Positions 1-6,364 of a DNA stretch of 6,364 bases are shown here, one piece after another (the stretch's first letter is position 1; each line of letters opens with the position of its first letter). The notes beneath the pieces are model-generated. The model did not search any database. It was not told the origin of the DNA and worked only from the letters and a program-made list of their open reading frames with translations. A program made the position numbers and the translations under genes. The stretch comes from Accumulibacter sp. GTDB taxonomy: Bacteria; Pseudomonadota; Gammaproteobacteria; Burkholderiales; Rhodocyclaceae. Where the stretch lies: positions 1-6,364 of the forward strand of contig JAISNE010000272.1 of assembly GCA_031276375.1 (NCBI GenBank). Direction: 5' to 3'.

Positions 1-825
1 GGCGTCCGGGGTAATCTCGCCCTGGAAAATCAGCCAGCCGAAGGCCAGGCCCAGCATGTCGGCCACGCCGCCGATGGTCAGGTTGAGGCGTTTGTAGTCC
101 TGGTTGAGGCGTTCGAGGAAGGCGGCGCAGTCTTCGCCTTCGGCGATGAGCCGCTCGAGCGTCCGGCCATCCCGGCGGACCCGCGCCAGACCTTCCAGGC
201 CGCCGCGATGCAGTGTCGTGGTGTCGTCGATGGTCTGCATCAGCCGGGCCATCATGGCGAAGGAGGCGGTGGTCGCGCACTCGCGCCGCGCCATCGTCTG
301 GCGGAAAACCGGCAGGGCGCCTTCGAACAGCGAGGGATACGCGTCGCTCGCTTCGCGCACGATGCCGCCGCTCCGGAATTGCCGGCGGGCGCGTGCTCCG
401 TGGGTGTCCCGTTCCCCGGCGGTGCTGAAGAAGGCCCGCGCTTGGGCGGACAGCGACTCGCGCAGCGCGCTCTCGTCAGGCGCGCCGGCATGATGGCGGG
501 CGATCAGCAACATGCCGGCGAGGAAAATGTAGCCCTTGTGCGTGTTCGTTCCAAGCTCCGCGTGAAGCCGGCGTTCGCTCTGGAGGGCGATCTCCCGCTG
601 GCGGGCGAACGGTTCCCCGGCGCGCAGCGAAGCCACGATTTCTTCGAGGTAGCGCGCCACGATACCGATCGATCGCTCCATGATCGGGAACGACAGATCC
701 GGATGCGAGCCGTTGTCGAGCAGGTCGACGAGTCCGGGCTTGGGCGTCAGCCGGAGTTCCATCATGGCTCCCGCCGCCAGCGCGGCGGCCAGCCTTTCAA
801 GCCCGGAAGGGGGCGAGAAGTTCAT
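1..825 (-). CDS. citG: Triphosphoribosyl-dephospho-CoA synthase, 3' end cut by window edge
   Basis: An open frame of 275 codons runs from the ATG at 825 to the window edge without a stop. I translated it by hand. The product makes 2'-(5''-triphosphoribosyl)-3'-dephospho-CoA from ATP and dephospho-CoA, the precursor used by CitX. Family motifs are TPKPGLVDLLDNGSH (27-41), GTNTHKGYIF, DTHGARAR, the ASDAYPSLFEGALPVFR block, DDTTTLHRGGLEGL and a C-terminal NLTIGGVADML block that aligns with NLSPGGSADLL of E. coli CitG (292 aa). Probably only a few residues are missing. The usual GARGEA motif reads GGIVREA here. The start at 825 overlaps citX by 29 bases and gives a sensible lead before the first motif. 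Met21 and Met22 (765 and 762) are too close to that motif. No clear Shine-Dalgarno sequence is seen. The related MdcB of malonate decarboxylase is the main alternative, but the citDEFX context favours CitG. Confidence 0.9.
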   Translation of the reverse strand, partial: MNFSPPSGLERLAAALAAGAMMELRLTPKPGLVDLLDNGSHPDLSFPIMERSIGIVARYLEEIVASLRAGEPFARQREIALQSERRLHAELGTNTHKGYIFLAGMLLIARHHAGAPDESALRESLSAQARAFFSTAGERDTHGARARRQFRSGGIVREASDAYPSLFEGALPVFRQTMARRECATTASFAMMARLMQTIDDTTTLHRGGLEGLARVRRDGRTLERLIAEGEDCAAFLERLNQDYKRLNLTIGGVADMLGLAFGWLIFQGEITPDA

Positions 826-1315
826 GCGTTCTGGCAATGACTTCGCCGTAACCGTGACGCCGGACGCGGATGCAATCGACCGCCCGCCGGTCGCAGACCA
901 GGCAGCGCCGCGCCGCCAGTCCAAGCGACGCGCGGTCGATCTGCGTTCCGGAGGCGGTGTAAACATCGAGATCGATTAGCCGCGCCGACGGATGTCCGGT
1001 TTCGAGTTCGACGCAGCGCCGCTTGACGGCCTGCGGATCGCCATCGAGCCCGAGGATGAGATAGGGCCCCAGGGCGTCGAACGACGATGCAAGATCGGTC
1101 GCGGCCGGAAAATCCGCCTTGACGCGGCTGGACATCCACGAGAAAAACGCCTCCGCGCCAGGAGGCGTTTTTTCCCTTCCGGGGATATTGAGCGACAGGA
1201 ACAGCGCCACCGGATGATCCGCGCCCAGGGCCTGGGTCAGCGCCTCCTGCCGCCGGTCCCGCGCCGCCAACAGCTCAAGCGCGCACGGTTCTGACCGTGT
1301 CGATGATGGTGCCAT
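797..1315 (-). CDS. citX: Apo-citrate lyase phosphoribosyl-dephospho-CoA transferase
   Basis: This 172-aa protein transfers the prosthetic-group precursor from 2'-(5''-triphosphoribosyl)-3'-dephospho-CoA to the serine of apo-CitD. Family blocks seen are LELLAARDRRQ (13-23), SLNIPG (41-46), ELETGHPSARLIDLDVY (103-119) and RRCLVCDRRAVDC (136-148), the last with the cysteine spacing typical of CitX. Ala111 stands where most members have Gly (GRLxDxDV). The ATG at 1315 is preferred because it gives an N-terminal lead similar to E. coli CitX before the first block. It overlaps citF by 41 bases and has no visible Shine-Dalgarno sequence, so translation probably depends on ribosomes arriving from citF. 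A TTG at 1270 is an alternative start, but it would begin inside the LLAARD block. Codons 48-58 contain a perfect terminator-like hairpin (see separate entry). The gene overlaps citG by 29 bases. Confidence 0.9.
   Translation of the reverse strand: MAPSSTRSEPCALELLAARDRRQEALTQALGADHPVALFLSLNIPGREKTPPGAEAFFSWMSSRVKADFPAATDLASSFDALGPYLILGLDGDPQAVKRRCVELETGHPSARLIDLDVYTASGTQIDRASLGLAARRCLVCDRRAVDCIRVRRHGYGEVIARTHELLAPFRA
1143..1172. terminator. Terminator-like perfect inverted repeat inside citX
   Basis: The arms AAAAACGCCTCC (1143-1154) and GGAGGCGTTTTT (1161-1172) are perfectly complementary over 12 bp, with a 6-base loop (GCGCCA). A 7-bp GC-rich core flanked by A and T tracts is the classic form of a bidirectional intrinsic terminator. 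On the minus strand the T-run has 5 bases, on the plus strand 6. It begins 102 bases after the citF stop but lies in the citX frame, encoding E-K-T-P-P-G-A-E-A-F-F. If active in the sense direction when citX translation is poor, it would cut off citX and citG. If active on the plus strand it would stop antisense transcription. Activity is inferred and only the structure is seen. Confidence 0.6.
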
Positions 1316-2822
1316 CGAGGTATTCGATCAGCCCGACCACCTTGTCGGTGAATTCCACCGGCTTCGGCGCGCCGGTCACCGCGTAGATCTCGTCGCGCAG
1401 CGCCCGGATGTCCTTGACCGGCGCGCGGCGGCGAATCAGTTCGGCCTTGAGTTCCGGCAGATGGTCGTTGACCGCGATGCCGCGTTCGGTGATGACCACC
1501 CCGACCGTTTCGCCCGGCGTGGTGATCGTCGTCACTTCGTCGCGCACCATCGGCAGACGGCCGCGGATCGAGGGACAGACGATGATCGACACTTTCGCGC
1601 CGTTGGCGACGTCGCAGTGTCCGCCGGTGTTGTGCAAGAGCAGGCCGGAAGACTCGGTGTTGACGTTGACGTTGAAGTTCACGTCGATTTCCGTCGCCGA
1701 GAGGATCGCGCAATCGAGCCGATTGACCACCGCGCCCATGTTGAACGGGTTGGCGTAGAGGCCCGCCGACATTTCCTGGTGCTTGCGGTTGCGCCCGATC
1801 GACTCGACCGCCTTGAGGTCGAAACACTGCACGTCGAACAGCCCTTCGAACAGCCCCTCGTCGAGCATGTCGACGAAAAAGCCGGTGATGCCGCCGCAGC
1901 CGAAGCTGCCCTTGATCCTGCGTTCGCGCATCATGTCGCGGACGTGTCCGGCGACGGCCAGCGAGATGCCGCCGGTGCCGGTCTGGAACGAGAAGCCGTT
2001 CTTCAGGTAGCCCGAGGCGTCGATCACCGTCGCGGCGTACTTGGCGATCAACAGGCCCATCGGGTCCTTGGTCAGCTTGGTCGTCGAGGAGACGATCTTC
2101 TTCGGATCGCCCAGCGAGTCGACGGTGGCCACGATGTCGACGATGTTTTGCGCGACGCCGATCGGCAGCGCCGGGAAGGGCACCAGATTGTCGGTCACGG
2201 CGACGACCTTGCGCGCGTACTGCGCGTCGACCAGCGCGTAGCCCAGGCTGCCGCAGGCGGACGGGCCGTAGAAGCCGTTGAAGTTGCCGTATTCGTCGCA
2301 GCACGGCGCCGCCAGGAAGGCCACGTCGATGGGCACTTCGCCGGAGATCACCGAGCGGGCGCGCCCGCCGTGCGAGCGCACGATGATCGGACAAGCAAGC
2401 TCGCCCCTGGATATCTGTTCGCCGATCGGGCCATTGACGCCGCATTCGAGCGCCGTGATGACGCCCTTCCTGATGTAGGGAATCAGTTCGGCATGCACGA
2501 TATGCACCGAGCTGGAAGCGATCCTGATGTCGCGGATGCCCAGCGCGTCGATTTCCCTGACCAGATCGTTGAGCAGACGGTCGCCGTTGCGCAGGTGATG
2601 GTGCGTCGAGATGGTCATGCCGTCCTTCAGGCCGGAGGCGACGATCGCTTCGCGCAAACCGCCGACGACCTTGCTGGCGCCGCTGTAATTGCGCTTGAGC
2701 ACGCGCGAGGCGCGCTGGAAATGGAAGGCTTCCGGCTTGATCGAATGCGGATCCGTGTAGGGTATGTAGGACTTTCCGTTGAAGGTTTCGGGAATTTCGC
2801 GTCCCAGACTGTTCTTAGCCAT
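1275..2822 (-). CDS. citF: Citrate lyase alpha subunit (acetyl-ACP:citrate CoA-/ACP-transferase)
   Basis: This 515-aa protein exchanges the acetyl group on the CitD carrier for citrate, forming citryl-carrier, the first half-reaction of citrate lyase. The length matches CitF (about 510 aa). From the N-terminus, blocks that align with enterobacterial CitF include GLKDGMTISTHHHLRNGD (64-81), the IASSSVH region, ISRGELACPIIVRSHGGRA, IDVAFLAAPCCDEYGNFNG, CGSLGYALVDA, GFSFQTGTGG, GGITGFFVDM, LSATEIDVNFNVNVNT, GGHCD and the C-terminal EFTDKVVGLIEYLDGTIID. The start at 2822 gives MAKNSLGREIPETF, has an AGGAG at the right distance and overlaps the citE stop by 8 bases. The open frame continues upstream to 3080, but that part is antiphase to citE and lacks family similarity. 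Its 3' end overlaps citX by 41 bases. No missing catalytic region is visible. Confidence 0.97.
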   Translation of the reverse strand: MAKNSLGREIPETFNGKSYIPYTDPHSIKPEAFHFQRASRVLKRNYSGASKVVGGLREAIVASGLKDGMTISTHHHLRNGDRLLNDLVREIDALGIRDIRIASSSVHIVHAELIPYIRKGVITALECGVNGPIGEQISRGELACPIIVRSHGGRARSVISGEVPIDVAFLAAPCCDEYGNFNGFYGPSACGSLGYALVDAQYARKVVAVTDNLVPFPALPIGVAQNIVDIVATVDSLGDPKKIVSSTTKLTKDPMGLLIAKYAATVIDASGYLKNGFSFQTGTGGISLAVAGHVRDMMRERRIKGSFGCGGITGFFVDMLDEGLFEGLFDVQCFDLKAVESIGRNRKHQEMSAGLYANPFNMGAVVNRLDCAILSATEIDVNFNVNVNTESSGLLLHNTGGHCDVANGAKVSIIVCPSIRGRLPMVRDEVTTITTPGETVGVVITERGIAVNDHLPELKAELIRRRAPVKDIRALRDEIYAVTGAPKPVEFTDKVVGLIEYLDGTIIDTVRTVRA

Positions 2823-3729
2823 TGAGAATCTCCTCATCAACCGGGGTATCGGTGAGACCTTGCGCATAGGCGACGCGCAGGGTATGGATGGCGCGCTTGA
2901 CGATCGGCGCGTCGACCATCTTGCCCTTGAGCGAAATGACGCCGGTTCCCATTTCCTGCGCCTGCCGGATGGCCTCGACCACTTCCAGCGCGTAATCGAT
3001 TTCTTCCTGTTTCGGCGCGAACACTTCGTGAATGACGTCGATCTGGCGCGGATTGACCAGGCACTTTCCGGTATAGCCAAACCTTTTCACCAGTTCGGTT
3101 TCCCTGCGCAACGCTTCCATGTCGTTGATGTCGGAGAAAATCGAATCGATGGCCTGGAGGCCGGCCGCCTTGGCCGCCATGACCACCATCATGCGCGGAT
3201 GAACCAGGTCCTCGCCGGAATTCGTCCGGGCGATGCCCATGCTGGCGGTGTAGTCCTCGGCGCCGAACGCCAGGCCGAAGATGCGTTTCGTGGACGTGGC
3301 GATGGCGTAGGCGTTGAGCACGCTCTTCACCGTCTCGATCGACGGCAGGATGCCGAAATGGCCCGGTTTCAGGCCATTCGCGGCTTCATATTGGGTCAGT
3401 TCGGCGTCCAGCTCCAGCGCCATCTCGGGCGTTTCGCACATCGGGAAACGAATCGCGTCGGGCATTTCCGGAAGGATCGCCTTCAAGTCGTCGTGTCCCC
3501 ACTTCGTATAGAGCGGATTGATCCGCACCAGCACTTCCTTGTTGCGCTCCTTCCAGCTTTTCAGGAAGCGGCGGACCAGATTGCGCGCCGCGTCCTTCTC
3601 GGCGTGATTGACCGCGTCCTCGAGGTCGATGATGACCGAATCGCACTTGAACAACGGTACGTTCTGCAGCATGGACGGCATGTTGCCCGGAACGAAAAGC
3701 AAGGTCCGGCGCAGTCGAGAATCTGCCAT
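2815..3729 (-). CDS. citE: Citrate lyase beta subunit (citryl-ACP lyase)
   Basis: This 304-aa protein cleaves citryl-acyl carrier to oxaloacetate and acetyl-acyl carrier, the second half-reaction of citrate lyase. It is a Mg-dependent TIM-barrel enzyme of the CitE/HpcH-aldolase family. Visible family blocks are RRTLLFVPGN (7-16), IIDLEDAV (33-40), RINPL (69-73), FGAEDY (155-160, with Glu158 and Asp159 as likely metal ligands), KCLVNPRQI and GKMVDAPIVKRA near the C-terminus. Its length is almost the same as enterobacterial CitE (about 302 aa), which separates it from the shorter CitE-like proteins of other pathways. The neighbouring citD and citF also make it a true citrate lyase subunit. A strong GGAGGAG site precedes the ATG. 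Its last codons overlap the citF start by 8 bases (ATGGCTAA), a typical sign of translational coupling for subunits needed in equal amounts. Confidence 0.97.
   Translation of the reverse strand: MADSRLRRTLLFVPGNMPSMLQNVPLFKCDSVIIDLEDAVNHAEKDAARNLVRRFLKSWKERNKEVLVRINPLYTKWGHDDLKAILPEMPDAIRFPMCETPEMALELDAELTQYEAANGLKPGHFGILPSIETVKSVLNAYAIATSTKRIFGLAFGAEDYTASMGIARTNSGEDLVHPRMMVVMAAKAAGLQAIDSIFSDINDMEALRRETELVKRFGYTGKCLVNPRQIDVIHEVFAPKQEEIDYALEVVEAIRQAQEMGTGVISLKGKMVDAPIVKRAIHTLRVAYAQGLTDTPVDEEILNG
2830..2835 (-). promoter_or_regulatory. citF ribosome binding site inside the end of citE
   Basis: GAGGAG, which also encodes two of the last citE glutamates, lies 7 bases before the ATG at 2822. It decides the citF start. 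An upstream in-frame extension of the same reading frame to 3080 runs back over citE and is a shadow. Confidence 0.75.
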
Positions 3730-3737
3730 GTCTTTTA

Positions 3738-3744
3738 CTCCTCC
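3738..3744 (-). promoter_or_regulatory. citE ribosome binding site
   Basis: GGAGGAG sits 8 bases before the citE ATG at 3729, in the 22-base gap after citD. It is the strongest Shine-Dalgarno match in the operon and fixes the start codon. High translation of the lyase subunit is expected. Confidence 0.8.
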
Positions 3745-3751
3745 AAAAATG

Positions 3752-4021
3752 TCATGCCCGCGCCGCGCTGGCGCGCTGCAACGCGGTTTCGATGCGCGCC
3801 TCGATGGCGTAGTCCAGCGCGCCGCGATCCGTGAGGCGGATGAAGCCCCTGGTCACGTTGTTCTTGACCAGCACCTCGTCGACCTTGGCCTGGATCAGAT
3901 GACCGAACTGCTTGATGACCGTCGATTCGATTTCGACCTTCAGACTGTCGGCCGGCTCGACGAATACCATGAGGTCGCTCGACTGCATGGTGCCCGCCAC
4001 CCCTTTCTTGACGATTTCCAT
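3752..4021 (-). CDS. citD: Citrate lyase acyl carrier protein (gamma subunit)
   Basis: This 89-aa protein is the small carrier subunit of citrate lyase. It holds the acetyl or citryl group as a thioester on a phosphoribosyl-dephospho-CoA arm. The N-terminal attachment motif AGTMQSSD (residues 9-16) matches the family's AGTxESSD, so Ser14 is the expected attachment site. The C-terminal block DRGALDYAIEARIETALQRA (65-84) also matches the family. The length is close to the usual 90-100 aa. The ATG at 4021 is chosen because it places the conserved start and Ser14 as in known CitD and has a GGAGA site just upstream. Gln13 replaces the more common Glu next to the serine pair, a mild change. It is first in the cit run and is followed 22 bases later by citE. 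Modification by the CitX and CitG encoded downstream is expected from the family. Confidence 0.95.
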   Translation of the reverse strand: MEIVKKGVAGTMQSSDLMVFVEPADSLKVEIESTVIKQFGHLIQAKVDEVLVKNNVTRGFIRLTDRGALDYAIEARIETALQRASAARA

Positions 4022-4023
4022 AA

Positions 4024-4030
4024 TTTCTCC
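4024..4030 (-). promoter_or_regulatory. citD ribosome binding site
   Basis: GGAGAAA lies just upstream of the ATG at 4021 on the minus strand. It supports this start over an in-frame GTG at 4039, which would add six residues (VSSGEI) not expected at the start of this carrier protein and would place the Shine-Dalgarno sequence inside the gene. Confidence 0.65.
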
Positions 4031-4054
4031 AGATGACACGAAAAACGAAATTCA

Positions 4055-4086
4055 GGCCCCCGGAACGGTGCGCCGCGCCGGGGGCC
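4055..4086 (-). terminator. Possible leaky terminator or attenuator hairpin between icd and citD
   Basis: A perfect 9-bp inverted repeat, GGCCCCCGG / CCGGGGGCC (4078-4086 and 4055-4063), encloses a 14-base loop. It begins 44 bases after the icd stop codon. On the minus strand the stem is followed by TGAATTTCGTTTTTCG, so the T-run starts about 9 bases after the stem and not directly against it. That makes it an imperfect intrinsic terminator. It could end icd transcripts, attenuate read-through into citD, or stabilise the 3' end of icd mRNA. Only 33 bases remain between the stem and the citD start, too few for a complete promoter beyond it. Confidence 0.5.
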
Positions 4087-4130
4087 CGGCAATGATGATT
4101 CACCGCGCCTTCCCTTTTGCCGGTCGAGGA

Positions 4131-6362
<2,232 letters not shown>

Positions 6363-6364
6363 TC

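Larger units (their letters stand above)
4022..4130 (-). other. icd-citD intergenic spacer
   Basis: This is the only sizeable non-coding stretch in the window. It carries the GC-rich hairpin described separately and the citD ribosome site at its distal end. I looked for -35/-10 pairs, an FNR-type TTGAT-N4-ATCAA box and a sigma-54 GG/GC pair on the minus strand and found nothing convincing. The cit genes may therefore be read through from icd, or from a promoter that cannot be recognised by eye, possibly inside the 3' end of icd. Confidence 0.6.

Noticed and set aside
208..840. 210-codon plus-strand frame opposite citG
   Set aside because: The minus-strand frame from 825 carries clear CitG motifs. 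The plus-strand frame has no recognisable family and is its complement.
1461..2825. 454-codon open frame on the plus strand opposite citF
   Set aside because: It lies wholly antisense to the conserved citF frame and has low-complexity, Arg/Asp/Val-rich composition with no family motif.
2823..3080. N-terminal extension of the citF reading frame to 601 codons
   Set aside because: The extra 86 codons overlap citE out of frame, are Arg/Ser-rich and have no CitF similarity. The ATG at 2822 has a good ribosome site and matches the family N-terminus.
2779..3834. 351-codon open frame on the plus strand opposite citE
   Set aside because: It mirrors citE, with His/Arg/Asp-rich composition and no supported start or domain.

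Overview
All six genes in this window lie on the minus strand, so the biology reads from high to low coordinates. The order is icd (monomeric NADP isocitrate dehydrogenase), citD, citE, citF, citX, citG. Almost every base is coding. The only intergenic stretch of note is about 109 bases between icd and citD. The DNA is GC-rich with strong third-position G/C bias, which is why long spurious ORFs appear on the plus strand. Gene content and codon use suggest a GC-rich proteobacterium, plausibly a betaproteobacterium of the Rhodocyclales type. That is an inference from composition and gene types, with no marker gene to confirm it.

Region by region: 4131-6359 encodes a full-length monomeric isocitrate dehydrogenase (742 aa) whose substrate-, metal- and cofactor-binding residues all appear intact. 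4022-4130 is a spacer with a perfect 9-bp GC-rich inverted repeat, possibly a leaky terminator. 3752-4021 is citD (acyl carrier protein, 89 aa). 2815-3729 is citE (lyase subunit, 304 aa). 1275-2822 is citF (CoA-transferase subunit, 515 aa). 797-1315 is citX and 825 down to the window edge is citG. CitX and CitG make and attach the phosphoribosyl-dephospho-CoA prosthetic group of CitD.

The five cit genes form a tightly packed operon. citE and citF overlap by 8 bases, citF and citX by 41, and citX and citG by 29. CitG makes the prosthetic-group precursor, CitX attaches it to CitD Ser14, and CitF and CitE then swap acetyl for citryl on the carrier and cleave it to oxaloacetate and acetyl-carrier. 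Citrate lyase ligase (citC), a citrate transporter, oxaloacetate decarboxylase and a CitAB-type regulator are not in the window. The upstream neighbour is instead an isocitrate dehydrogenase, so the local context points to central C6/C5 acid metabolism and not to the classical citrate-fermentation island.

The most striking non-coding signal is a perfect 12-bp inverted repeat with A and T tracts on its flanks (1143-1172). It has the form of a bidirectional intrinsic terminator but sits inside the citX reading frame, about 100 bases after the citF stop codon. It could lower citX and citG output relative to the structural subunits citDEF.
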